Shown here piece by piece: positions 27,736 through 36,145 of a stretch of 64,000 bases of DNA (its first letter is position 1; every line of letters starts with the position of its first letter). The stretch covers positions 108,033-172,032 of the forward strand of contig NZ_JALNYS010000005.1 in the NCBI RefSeq assembly GCF_023229695.1, read 5' to 3'. The stretch comes from Sulfuricurvum sp. GTDB lineage: Bacteria > Campylobacterota > Campylobacteria > Campylobacterales > Sulfurimonadaceae. The position numbers were made by a program, and so were the translations under genes. The notes below the pieces were generated by a model. It did no database searches and was not told where the DNA came from. It saw only the letters and a program-made list of their open reading frames with translations.

Positions 27736-29942
27736 AAGAGCGGTTTGGGTTCGCTGATGTAATACCCTTGCACGTAGTCAATATCGAGCTCTTTGCATTT
27801 GGTATAAACACCTTCGGAGTGGACGAATTCGGCAACGGTTTTTAGTCCCAGCCGTTTGGAAAAATCGGAGATCGCACCGACGAGGCTTTGGGCATTGGTG
27901 TCGGTATCGAGATTGCGGATCAAGGAGCCGTCGATTTTGAGAATGTCGACATCAAGCTTCATAATATGGGCGAAATTGGAGTATCCCGTACCGAAATCAT
28001 CGATGGCAATGGTGCATCCGTACTGTTTTACCTGTGCAATAAAGGCAGAGACTTCCGAATAATTTTCAATCCCTTCACTCTCCAGCAGCTCAAAAATCAA
28101 TCGGCTTGAATGGGGGGATTGGCTTAACTTATGCATCAAAAACTGACGGGTAGAGGAGTCTAAAATATCATCGACCGAGAGATTGATGGAGTAGGTATGC
28201 GGGGTCGATTCGAGTATGTTAAAAATGGAATCGATGACAAAACGGGAGATGTGCGAATAGAGTCGCGATTGACGCGCTGCGGGGAGAAAGAGGGCCGGTG
28301 AAACGATTTCCCCTTCCTCTCCGATCATCCGAATCAGCGTTTCGTATTCGATGACTGCTCCGGTGTAATCCACAATCGGTTGAAAGTGGAGAGCAAAAAG
28401 GTTCTCTTCGATCGCTTTTTTGACCTTTTTACTCCACAAGATATTATTTTCGTACTCTTTTTTAATTTGCATGATCTCATCGTAGAGCATATAGCTAAGG
28501 TGCCGTTTTTTGGCCGCTTTGAGTGCAATATCGGCATTGACCAGTAAATTGGTCGAGGTACTGGACGGATCGTAGAGGATCGCCATCCCCACCGTAAGGG
28601 TGATGTAGATATTGGCACCGTCAAGATCGTAATGTTTGGCCTGCAAGTGATGGATGATGGAGAGACGGGTGGCGTCTAGTTCGGATGAGGACATCGGTTC
28701 GGTGAGGGCAATGGCATACTCATCGGAGGGCATTTTATAGAGATTCATCGGAAAATGGCAGGTCACCTCCTGAATCGAATGACCCAGTGCCAGAAGAATC
28801 TGATCCCCCATCGCATGGCCGTAAAAATCGTTGATCTCTTTGAAATTATCGATATTTAAAAGGATAAGGGCATAAAAACGGTTGTGTTCCATATCGCGAA
28901 TCAGAGCAGAACGATTCGGCAGATCGGTCAAATAATCACTGTGGAGCTGGTGTTCAAGTTTGAGATTGAGCTCACGTGCGATCACGGCGTCACGGTTGAT
29001 ACGACGGATTAAAATCTGGAATCCGTAATGGAGAATGATCCCGATAAAGGCGAGCAAGATTACGCTGACGATGAGGAGATTACGAATCTGCTCCTCATAA
29101 TCGAGGACATCATCGGTAATGTCAAACGCACAGGTCATCATGGCAACCGTTTCGTTATTGAAATTGATCAGCGGGCGTGAGGCGATAATGTAATGGCGGT
29201 GGTTAATCTTGTATCGTTTGCTATGGGAAAACGAAAAAGAGGAGGGTAAATTTTCAAATAACGGGTCGTTTGAGGAGATCAGAGAGTAGCCGTGATAACT
29301 TTTTTTGATCGCTTTGGGGAGGAGGGCACGGAGTTTTTGAGTATCAAACGCGATGGCACTTTTGATCCCCGAGTGAAGATTAAGCCGTTCTTGGACCCGA
29401 TTGAGACTGGCCGATGTCTGGATGATTCCGATAAACGTATTGTCTTTGAAAATGGGAATGATCGTCACCAGCGCAACATCGTATAGGGTGACATCGAGGG
29501 AAGTGATCGGCTTTCGCATTGCGATAGCATGGGCCAGCATCGGACGTTTTTTGGTGATGTTATCCCCAAATTTATGAGGGTCCTGCATCCGTAAAAAATG
29601 GGTTCCGTCCGCACGGATAAATCCGGTCAGATCCACTTCGTTACGCTCTTTGGCTTCTAGAAAATAGGGGATGGACAAACGGTAGAGCTCATCCCGGTTT
29701 CCGGTTTCAAAAGCATCGACAATCGCACGATTGGCTGCAAGTTTACACGCAAACGAGCTGAGCCCTTTTTGGGTGTCGAGCATGGCAAGTTCAAAGGAGC
29801 TTTTTAAAAGGGCACGATGGGCAGCGGTCTTCTCGTCTAAAACATTTTTTTTATCATCACTTATTGTGATAATAAAAATAGCTATGAGAAGGGTAACCAA
29901 CCCCATCGAGAAAAGCGTTGCACGTCTTTTTATTTGCTTCAC
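27732..29942 (-). CDS. Membrane sensor with degenerate GGDEF and EAL domains
   Basis: 736 residues. Membrane helices near 10-27 and 290-310 frame a periplasmic Cache-like sensor. In the GGDEF domain the active-site loop reads MPSDEYAIAL, so the GG is lost and cyclase activity is unlikely. The EAL domain has ETL in place of EAL but keeps the catalytic Glu, the DDFGTGYS loop and KIDGSL, so phosphodiesterase activity is possible. It starts with GTG at 29942 after AAGGTG, with a TATAAT at 29976-29981 on this strand. Confidence 0.88.
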   Translation of the reverse strand: MKQIKRRATLFSMGLVTLLIAIFIITISDDKKNVLDEKTAAHRALLKSSFELAMLDTQKGLSSFACKLAANRAIVDAFETGNRDELYRLSIPYFLEAKERNEVDLTGFIRADGTHFLRMQDPHKFGDNITKKRPMLAHAIAMRKPITSLDVTLYDVALVTIIPIFKDNTFIGIIQTSASLNRVQERLNLHSGIKSAIAFDTQKLRALLPKAIKKSYHGYSLISSNDPLFENLPSSFSFSHSKRYKINHRHYIIASRPLINFNNETVAMMTCAFDITDDVLDYEEQIRNLLIVSVILLAFIGIILHYGFQILIRRINRDAVIARELNLKLEHQLHSDYLTDLPNRSALIRDMEHNRFYALILLNIDNFKEINDFYGHAMGDQILLALGHSIQEVTCHFPMNLYKMPSDEYAIALTEPMSSSELDATRLSIIHHLQAKHYDLDGANIYITLTVGMAILYDPSSTSTNLLVNADIALKAAKKRHLSYMLYDEIMQIKKEYENNILWSKKVKKAIEENLFALHFQPIVDYTGAVIEYETLIRMIGEEGEIVSPALFLPAARQSRLYSHISRFVIDSIFNILESTPHTYSINLSVDDILDSSTRQFLMHKLSQSPHSSRLIFELLESEGIENYSEVSAFIAQVKQYGCTIAIDDFGTGYSNFAHIMKLDVDILKIDGSLIRNLDTDTNAQSLVGAISDFSKRLGLKTVAEFVHSEGVYTKCKELDIDYVQGYYISEPKPLF

Positions 29943-29975
29943 TTATCACCTTTTTATAATAAACGTCTGTTTTAT

Positions 29976-29981
29976 ATTATA
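29976..29981 (-). promoter_or_regulatory. Predicted -10 element of the GGDEF-EAL gene
   Basis: TATAAT on the minus strand about 34 bases before the GTG start. No clear -35. Confidence 0.4.
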
Positions 29982-30021
29982 ACATAGGTTTGAAGGTTTA
30001 GTGTGACGATAAAAGGGATGG

Positions 30022-30699
30022 TTAAGATTTTGGAAATAAAATTGATCCCAAACGGACCAGTGTTGAGCCGCATTCGACGGCAAGTTCAAAATCACTGCTC
30101 ATCCCCATCGAACAGATGGCGGCTTCCGGCAGGTCATCAAAAAGAGCGCGGGTTGTTTCAAAACTTTTCCGGACAATTTTTTGATCGTCCGTATGGGCAC
30201 CGATACTCATAATTCCCTGGAGACGGATATTGGGGCATTCCGAAGCGATTTGGGCATAGCGCTCTAAAAATTCTTCGGGGAAAAATCCCGATTTGCTCTC
30301 TTCGTACGCGGAGTTCACCTGAACCAGTGCTCGTAACGTCTGATTCTCCCGAACCAGTCTCTCCTGAAGGGCGTGCGCAAGTTCGATTGAATCGAGGGAG
30401 TGAATCAAGTGGGGACGAATGGCTAAGAGGGCGTTGATCTTGTTTTTTTGGAGAGTCCCGATGAAATGCCATTCCAAAGGGAACTCATCGAGTATATCGG
30501 CTTTGGTTTTAAGATCTTGGACCTTATTTTCGCCAAAGGCGCGTTGGCCGATACCGTAGAGAGAACGTATTGCATCGGCATCCACGTATTTGCTTGCAGC
30601 GACAATCTTGACGATGTGGTGGTCATTGAGACGGAGACGGGCTTTTTCGATCCGTTCGATAATGCGGTCGAAGTGACGTTTGTATTCGAGTGTAGTCAT
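30022..30699 (-). CDS. yggS: YggS family pyridoxal-phosphate homeostasis protein
   Basis: 225 residues, the alanine-racemase-like barrel that binds PLP without known catalysis. The PLP lysine is in IVAASKYVDA, and FGENKVQD, WHFIGTLQKNK and SMGMSSDFELAVECG are signatures. Its ATG overlaps the rseP stop (ATGA). Third gene of the unit pgsA - rseP - yggS. Confidence 0.93.
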   Translation of the reverse strand: MTTLEYKRHFDRIIERIEKARLRLNDHHIVKIVAASKYVDADAIRSLYGIGQRAFGENKVQDLKTKADILDEFPLEWHFIGTLQKNKINALLAIRPHLIHSLDSIELAHALQERLVRENQTLRALVQVNSAYEESKSGFFPEEFLERYAQIASECPNIRLQGIMSIGAHTDDQKIVRKSFETTRALFDDLPEAAICSMGMSSDFELAVECGSTLVRLGSILFPKS

Positions 30700-31748
30700 T
30701 GCATCAGCCTTGTAATGTCGTTATAGAGCCCAAGGGTCATGAGTCCGAGCAAAATAATCCATCCGCCGATGGTCAGCTGGGTAATCAGGGCCTCGCTTGG
30801 AGCTTTGCGGCGGATCATCTCATAGAGATTGAAGAGGATATGCCCCCCGTCCAGAGCGGGGATGGGGAGAAGATTCAGTACCCCGAGATTGACCGAGATA
30901 AAGGCAGAGAAGAAAAAAAGGCTCATCCATCCGTATGCGGTTGCGTCTGCAGTAATTTGAACGATACTGACTACCCCTCCGAGCTCTTTGGCGGGGACGA
31001 CACCGGTGAGGAGTTTTTCGAGACTTTGGAAGATCATGAACGATGCGTTATAGGTCTCTTTGCTTGCGTAAACCAGAGTCTCTACGGGGTTAAGGTGCAG
31101 GGTATGGCTCTCTCCCGATGGGGCGATCCCTACCATCCGCTGCCGGATCGTCTCTTTAAAAATATTCCGGGAGTCGGTTATCCGAGGGGTGAGGAGGAGT
31201 TGGTGAACCATTCCGGAACGTTCGACCTGAATACTTAGCACCCCCTCCGAGGTTTTAATCAAATCGGAGAGTTCATCCCAAGTAGCAATCTTGGTCCCCC
31301 CGATCATGAGGACTCTGTCCCCTTTTTGAAGCCCCGCTTCGGCAGCCGGGGAATCTTTGACGATGTTTCCGATGATCGGTGAAAGGGTTTTAGGACCCCC
31401 CGCAGCAATCGCAAGAAATAAAAACCACGCAAGGAGAAAATTGGCCAGAGGCCCTGCAAGGAGGATGATAATCCGCTGCCACGGTTTTTTGGTATTGTAA
31501 CTGTCGGAATCAAAGCTGAGGAGAGAAGGATCAAGATCGTCTTGACCTTTCATCTTGACGTATCCCCCCAGCGGGATGGCGGAGATTTGCCAGCGGGTCC
31601 CCAGCCAGCTAAAGGAGGCGAGTTTTTTTCCGAAGCCGATGCTGAACACTTCGACGTAGACCCCGAAAAAACGGGCGGCGCTGTAGTGGCCGAGTTCATG
31701 AAAAAAGATGAGTGCCGACAAGACACCCAGAGAAATAATCCAACTCAT
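30696..31748 (-). CDS. rseP: RIP site-2 zinc metalloprotease RseP
   Basis: 350 residues, inner membrane. The zinc motif HELGH is at residues 17-21 in the first helix. A PDZ domain (about 120-190, GLQKGDRVLMIGG) sits in the periplasm, and LLPIPALDGGH marks the third zinc ligand region near the end. It cleaves membrane-embedded substrates such as anti-sigma factors. It overlaps both neighbours by ATGA. Confidence 0.94.
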   Translation of the reverse strand: MSWIISLGVLSALIFFHELGHYSAARFFGVYVEVFSIGFGKKLASFSWLGTRWQISAIPLGGYVKMKGQDDLDPSLLSFDSDSYNTKKPWQRIIILLAGPLANFLLAWFLFLAIAAGGPKTLSPIIGNIVKDSPAAEAGLQKGDRVLMIGGTKIATWDELSDLIKTSEGVLSIQVERSGMVHQLLLTPRITDSRNIFKETIRQRMVGIAPSGESHTLHLNPVETLVYASKETYNASFMIFQSLEKLLTGVVPAKELGGVVSIVQITADATAYGWMSLFFFSAFISVNLGVLNLLPIPALDGGHILFNLYEMIRRKAPSEALITQLTIGGWIILLGLMTLGLYNDITRLMQ

Positions 31749-32299
31749 GCATGATCCTTAGAACGGTAGGCTTTGGCAAAACCGACGAGGTACTCTCCGC
31801 CGGAGTAGAGGGTTAACGCTACGGCAATCCAGAGTAAAGGTTCACCGCCGTTCCAGTGCATCAGTAAAAACCCGATGGCAATCATTTGTGCGACCGTTTT
31901 GACTTTACCGGCAAAAGAGGCGCTGACATCGATCCCCTCGGAGAGGGAGAGGGTACGCAGACCGGTAATAAAGAGCTCTCGGACGATAATGATATAAATG
32001 GCCCATGCTGATGCGGCACCTGTCATCATCAACCCCAAAAAAGCAGCGAGGGTGAGCATCTTGTCGGCGAGGGGATCGAGAATCTGCCCTATGATCGTGA
32101 TCTGATCGAGTTCGCGGGCGACGTAGCCGTCGAAGAAATCGGTTACCGAAGCGATAACAAACAGCAATGAGGCGGTGTAGTAACTCCATGTAATGTGCCA
32201 GCCGTTGTCGGTGAACACTTGAGGGTTGAGGATGATCCAGAACATCACCGGAGCGATGAGGAGGCGGGTAAAAGCGAGGATATTGGGGATATTGAACAA
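31745..32299 (-). CDS. pgsA: CDP-diacylglycerol-glycerol-3-phosphate 3-phosphatidyltransferase
   Basis: First committed step of phosphatidylglycerol synthesis. The CDP-alcohol motif is complete (DGYVAR, then GQILDPLADK), among several membrane helices. TTG 32299 is proposed as start: AAGG lies 6 bases upstream, the product (184 residues, starting MFNIPNILAFTRL) has family length, and a TATAAT at 32340-32345 would otherwise lie inside the gene. An in-frame ATG at 32380 exists but would add about 27 unusual residues. Confidence 0.92.
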   Translation of the reverse strand: MFNIPNILAFTRLLIAPVMFWIILNPQVFTDNGWHITWSYYTASLLFVIASVTDFFDGYVARELDQITIIGQILDPLADKMLTLAAFLGLMMTGAASAWAIYIIIVRELFITGLRTLSLSEGIDVSASFAGKVKTVAQMIAIGFLLMHWNGGEPLLWIAVALTLYSGGEYLVGFAKAYRSKDHA

Positions 32300-32339
32300 A
32301 AAAACCCTTTTGCGTATCGAGAATTGTTTGATTTGCGTG

Positions 32340-32345
32340 ATTATA
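32340..32345 (-). promoter_or_regulatory. Predicted -10 element of the pgsA-rseP-yggS operon
   Basis: TATAAT on the minus strand 40 bases before the TTG start; it decides between the two possible pgsA starts. Confidence 0.45.
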
Positions 32346-32452
32346 GCCAAAAATGATGGCGAGGAAATTACTTTCCCCATATTTCAGCGTCAGTTAAAAA
32401 AGCAGCTTTTTGTTCTGCATTTTATACTTTATTTGTAATGGATAGAAATAAA

Positions 32453-32788
32453 CTAACCGATCAGCTGACAAAGTGATTTTCGAATAATCTGTTCCTCTTC
32501 TAGTGTAATGGACGCTATTTTTTCTTTGATCCGTATTTTTGAGAGTGCGCGTATTTCATTGATACATGCATCAGAAACTTTATCCAATTTTTCCCGTATG
32601 GGGAGCGTTAAACGGTAAGGCAACGCATCCGCTTCGATCGTTGTCGAAAGCGGTATCACGATAACGGTAGAAAGAATACGGTTATCTTCATCCCCGCTTA
32701 TAATGATCGCCGGACGCAATTTGCCTATTTCTCCCCCTTTTGCGGGGTTAAAATCGATGAGACAAATATCGTTTTTAGAGTATTCCAT
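32453..32788 (-). CDS. PemK/MazF-type toxin
   Basis: 111 residues. The N-terminal CLIDFNPAKGGEIGKLRPAI and following IISGDEDN loop are the MazF signature (strand, then the Arg-Pro before the substrate loop), with VIVIPLST and a late DKVSDACINEIRALSK. Probably a sequence-specific endoribonuclease. It overlaps its upstream partner gene by 14 bases. Confidence 0.9.
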   Translation of the reverse strand: MEYSKNDICLIDFNPAKGGEIGKLRPAIIISGDEDNRILSTVIVIPLSTTIEADALPYRLTLPIREKLDKVSDACINEIRALSKIRIKEKIASITLEEEQIIRKSLCQLIG

Positions 32789-33029
32789 CCGCTATACTCC
32801 CCTCCTCGATAGGGTCTTTTGCCTGTGCTTTTGCGATACGTTCCAGCAAAGAGCGTTTTTTTGCCTTTTCAACGGTGTCGATAAATACGGCAAACTCTTT
32901 TGCCATCGATTTCGGGACAAAATAGCCTACCTCTACTTTTTTTCGACCGTCAATGATATGAACGATTTCATCTTGATAAGCGTAAAGCGTTTCCGGTTTT
33001 CGTATCTCTGCTAATGTTGCTTCAATCAT
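32775..33029 (-). CDS. Putative antitoxin of the PemK/MazF-type toxin
   Basis: 84 residues placed directly before the toxin with a 14-base overlap, the usual antitoxin-first order. AAAGGA is 5 bases before ATG, and TATAAT lies at 33062-33067 on this strand. The N-terminal half (IVHIIDGRKKVEVGYFVP) is strand-like and the C-terminal half helical and charged. I do not see a clear AbrB/MazE motif, so the antitoxin role rests mainly on context. Confidence 0.7.
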   Translation of the reverse strand: MIEATLAEIRKPETLYAYQDEIVHIIDGRKKVEVGYFVPKSMAKEFAVFIDTVEKAKKRSLLERIAKAQAKDPIEEGSIADGIL

Positions 33030-33061
33030 ACAAATCCTTTTGACAAATCTATTTGAAAAAA

Positions 33062-33067
33062 ATTATA
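33062..33067 (-). promoter_or_regulatory. Predicted -10 element of the PemK/MazF-type operon
   Basis: TATAAT on the minus strand about 33 bases before the antitoxin ATG. Confidence 0.4.
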
Positions 33068-33141
33068 GCATAATGTATAAATATTGGTTTGTGTGATTTG
33101 TTTTAGTGATCTATTACTTGGAAAGGATGGAAAGGGGATGG

Positions 33142-33162
33142 ATTCCGTATCGAGTACGGAAT
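33142..33162. repeat. Intergenic palindromic repeat
   Basis: Perfect 8-base arms ATTCCGTA/TACGGAAT around TCGAG, between the reductase gene and the mazF-like operon. It is the same type as 4439-4459, with paired substitutions in both arms, so the hairpin and not the exact sequence is kept. Confidence 0.55.
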
Positions 33163-33182
33163 GACGGAGAGAAGAGCGGGGA

Positions 33183-33950
33183 TTAACGAAAGGTGGTCCC
33201 GCCGTCAACGATGATCGTTTGACCCGTGATCCAGCCCGCCTCTTCGGTACAGAGGAAATAAACGGCACCCGCGATGTCGTTCGGGCTTCCCATGCGGTTG
33301 AGGGCTGAGCGTTTGATGGTTTCGGCTTTGACCTCTTCGTAGTTGGTAAACGCTTTGAGGGCGTCGGTATCGATCGGGCCTCCGGAGACGGCATTGACGC
33401 GAATATTCATTTCGCCGAGTTCGACCGCCGCGTAGCGTGCCATCGCCTCGACGGCCGCTTTGTTGGTACCGTGACCCGCGTAGTTTTCGATGTAGATCAG
33501 GTTTCCGGTACTGGACATGGTGACGACGGCACCGCCGCCTGTTTTTTCCATCCGTTTTGCCGCTTCTTGGGTTCCGACGACGAACGCGTTGACGGTGGCG
33601 GTGTAGATGTTGTTCAATCCGCGCGGTTTGAGACGCATGAATTTACCGTATCCGCCGACGACCGGGCGGCCGTAGATCATCGCGTTGCTGACGAAAAAGT
33701 CGATGCGGTCGAAATCGGCATCAATGGCTTCAAAAAGGGGTTTGAATTCATCCGGCTCTAAAATATTGAGGGGATAGGCACGGGCTTTGACGCCGTATTT
33801 GCTCTCCCACTCCTGCGCTAAAATTTTAGCCGTTTCGGCATTGGAATTGTACGTAAAGGCGATATTGACCCCTGCTTGCGCAAATCGTTCCGCAATCGCC
33901 TGTCCGATCCCTTTGGTAGCTCCGGTGATAACAAGTGTTTTACCTTTCAT
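33183..33950 (-). CDS. fabL: Enoyl-ACP reductase, FabL-type short-chain dehydrogenase
   Basis: 255 residues from ATG 33950 (AAAGGA 9 bases upstream; the frame also has a TTG just before). Last reductive step of fatty-acid elongation. The nucleotide loop is ITGATKGIG. The catalytic pair is Y157 and K164 with six residues between (Y-x6-K), the enoyl-reductase spacing and not the Y-x3-K of ordinary SDRs. NAVSGGPIDTDALKAF and GQTIIVDGG resemble Bacillus FabL more than FabI. It follows dapA closely. Confidence 0.8.
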   Translation of the reverse strand: MKGKTLVITGATKGIGQAIAERFAQAGVNIAFTYNSNAETAKILAQEWESKYGVKARAYPLNILEPDEFKPLFEAIDADFDRIDFFVSNAMIYGRPVVGGYGKFMRLKPRGLNNIYTATVNAFVVGTQEAAKRMEKTGGGAVVTMSSTGNLIYIENYAGHGTNKAAVEAMARYAAVELGEMNIRVNAVSGGPIDTDALKAFTNYEEVKAETIKRSALNRMGSPNDIAGAVYFLCTEEAGWITGQTIIVDGGTTFR

Positions 33951-33953
33951 CAA

Positions 33954-34847
33954 TCATAATCCTTTAATCGTGTAGTTTTGCATAACGGCTTCGAGTCGTT
34001 TCATATTTTCGCTGCTCGGCGCAACGAGAGGGAGACGATACTCCAGCGTATCGATGAGACCGGCGATGTACATGGCCGCCTTGATCATCACCGGATTGGA
34101 TTCAATAAAGAGCGCTTTGTTGATCGGGAAGAGGAGATCATTGATCGCTTTGGCTCCCATAAAGTCACCGGACAACGCTTTGGTAACCAATTGGCTCTTT
34201 AGATCGGGCAAAAGGTTGGAGGTTACCGACGTGATCCCCGCTCCGCCGTTTGCCAGTATGGGATAATCGATCGCATCGTCTCCGGAAAAGACTTTCAGTT
34301 CGGGACGGCGTGAGAGGAGTTCGATGGTCCGTTCGATGCTCCCCGTCGCCTCTTTGATACCGTAGATGTTTTTGACGTCGTCAAAGAGGCGAATAACGGT
34401 ATCGGCGCTGATGTCAACGACGGTTCGTCCGGGGACATTGTAGAGCATAAAGGGCAGATCGCTGACCGATTCGGCAATCGCTTTGTAGTGTTGATAAAGC
34501 CCCTCTTGGGAGGGCTTGTTGTAATAAGGGGCAACGGAAAAGATCGCATCGACACCGCATTTTTGTGCCGTTTTGGCCGCTTCGATCGCTTCTGCGGTGG
34601 AATTGCTTCCGGCACCGGCCAAAACTTTCGTCCCCGTGTTTCGGCACACTTCAACGGCGATCTCTATGCAGCGGCGGTCTTCGTCGTAGGTCAGCGTTGC
34701 ACTCTCCCCGGTCGTACCGACGGGGCAGAGCGCATCGATCCCGTGCCTGATTTGTCGTTTGATCAGATCGGCATATTTTTGCTCATCCAATTTGCCATTT
34801 TTGAATGGCGTTATTAATGCTGTGGTTGAACCGGTGACAATGTTCAT
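33954..34847 (-). CDS. dapA: 4-hydroxy-tetrahydrodipicolinate synthase
   Basis: 297 residues. Condenses pyruvate with aspartate semialdehyde in lysine and peptidoglycan precursor synthesis. Schiff-base lysine K165 in YGIKEATG, Tyr136 in LYNVPGR and the GTTGES loop at 45-49 are present. The ATG overlaps the stop of the peptidase gene (ATGA). Confidence 0.96.
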   Translation of the reverse strand: MNIVTGSTTALITPFKNGKLDEQKYADLIKRQIRHGIDALCPVGTTGESATLTYDEDRRCIEIAVEVCRNTGTKVLAGAGSNSTAEAIEAAKTAQKCGVDAIFSVAPYYNKPSQEGLYQHYKAIAESVSDLPFMLYNVPGRTVVDISADTVIRLFDDVKNIYGIKEATGSIERTIELLSRRPELKVFSGDDAIDYPILANGGAGITSVTSNLLPDLKSQLVTKALSGDFMGAKAINDLLFPINKALFIESNPVMIKAAMYIAGLIDTLEYRLPLVAPSSENMKRLEAVMQNYTIKGL

Positions 34848-36145
34848 TTTTTGCCTTTTCTCAAAATAAGGGTGGTTGATTTATGAGGATCAAGGTAGTG
34901 TCGGGCAACTTGTTGGATATCCTCTGCGGTTAGGGCATTGATGGCCTCTTCATAGTTTTCAAGCGGTTTAATGTCGCCGCGAGCCAGATAGCTTCCGAAA
35001 AGATCGGCGACCGAAGTGGAACTCTCTAAGGAGTAGATAAAATCGGCTTTGGTGTTGATTTTGATTTTATCGATTTCAGCTTGTTTGGCCGGTTTCTTTT
35101 GGAGAGAACGGATAACGTTCCAAATCTCCTCTTCGACGCTCTCGGCTTTAACTCCGTTGTTGCAGACGGCCAAAAAGAGGAAAACGCCCGAATCGATATT
35201 TTCCATATTGTAGGCAAAGATCTGGTTGACAAGCCGTTTTTCATCAACGAGAATACGGTTGAGTTTCGAACTTTTGCCGGAACTGAGCATCTCGCTCATC
35301 CCGGAGAGTTTGGGTTGGTCGGGATGTTGAAAATTGGGGATCGGAAAGCTGATCGCCAACATCTCCACTTCACTCTCTTTGTTGACCATGACACGGCGGG
35401 CACCGTCTTGTTCGGGTTCAACGGTTTTGACGGTCGGGATATCGAGGGTGTTTTGGATAGCCCCGAAGTGTTTTTGTGCTTCGTCGAAAACCGTTTTGGG
35501 GTTAATATCACCCGTTACGACCAAAATCGCATTTTTGGGCTGATAGTAGGTTTGGTGGAATTTTTGGATATCTTCGAGGCTCCAGGTTTGAATATCGTTC
35601 ATAAACCCGATCGGCGTCCAGTGGTAGGGGTGGTAGATATAGGCGCTGTTAAAGAGACGAAAATAGAGATATCCCATCGGGTTGTTGTCGGTTCTCCAGC
35701 GGCGCTCTTCGGCGACGACGTTCCGTTCGGGCTGAAATTCGTCGTCTTTGAGATTGAGGTGCTCCATCAATTCGGCAAACAGCGAGAGAGATTTCGGGAG
35801 ATTTTCATTACTCGATTTGATGTAATAATGGGTAAAGTCAAAACCGGTGGAGGCGTTATTCAACCCGCCGATGCTCTTGACCTCTTCGTCAAATGCACCG
35901 GCTTTGAGATTTTTGGTCGATTTGAAATTCATGTGTTCGAGCATATGGGCGATACCGCTTTTTCCCATTACTTCGTTTCGGCTTCCCACTTTATAAAAAA
36001 TATCGGTTGAGATAACTTTGGAACCGCTACCCATCGGAATAGCGACGACCTGTAACCCGTTATCGAGGGTTGTTGTTTCGTAATGAGGCAAAGATGAGGC
36101 CATAAGGGTTCCTAACGTAAAAAATATCGGTATTAAAAGTTTCAT
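34844..36145 (-). CDS. M16 family zinc peptidase, exported
   Basis: 433 residues with a signal peptide (about 1-17). The inverted zinc motif HMLEH is at 67-71, and the distal Glu is in the ERNVVAEERRWR region near 140-150. The second half is the inactive M16 C-domain. Likely a periplasmic processing peptidase. It sits between pyrD and dapA as in Campylobacter. Confidence 0.92.
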   Translation of the reverse strand: MKLLIPIFFTLGTLMASSLPHYETTTLDNGLQVVAIPMGSGSKVISTDIFYKVGSRNEVMGKSGIAHMLEHMNFKSTKNLKAGAFDEEVKSIGGLNNASTGFDFTHYYIKSSNENLPKSLSLFAELMEHLNLKDDEFQPERNVVAEERRWRTDNNPMGYLYFRLFNSAYIYHPYHWTPIGFMNDIQTWSLEDIQKFHQTYYQPKNAILVVTGDINPKTVFDEAQKHFGAIQNTLDIPTVKTVEPEQDGARRVMVNKESEVEMLAISFPIPNFQHPDQPKLSGMSEMLSSGKSSKLNRILVDEKRLVNQIFAYNMENIDSGVFLFLAVCNNGVKAESVEEEIWNVIRSLQKKPAKQAEIDKIKINTKADFIYSLESSTSVADLFGSYLARGDIKPLENYEEAINALTAEDIQQVARHYLDPHKSTTLILRKGKK

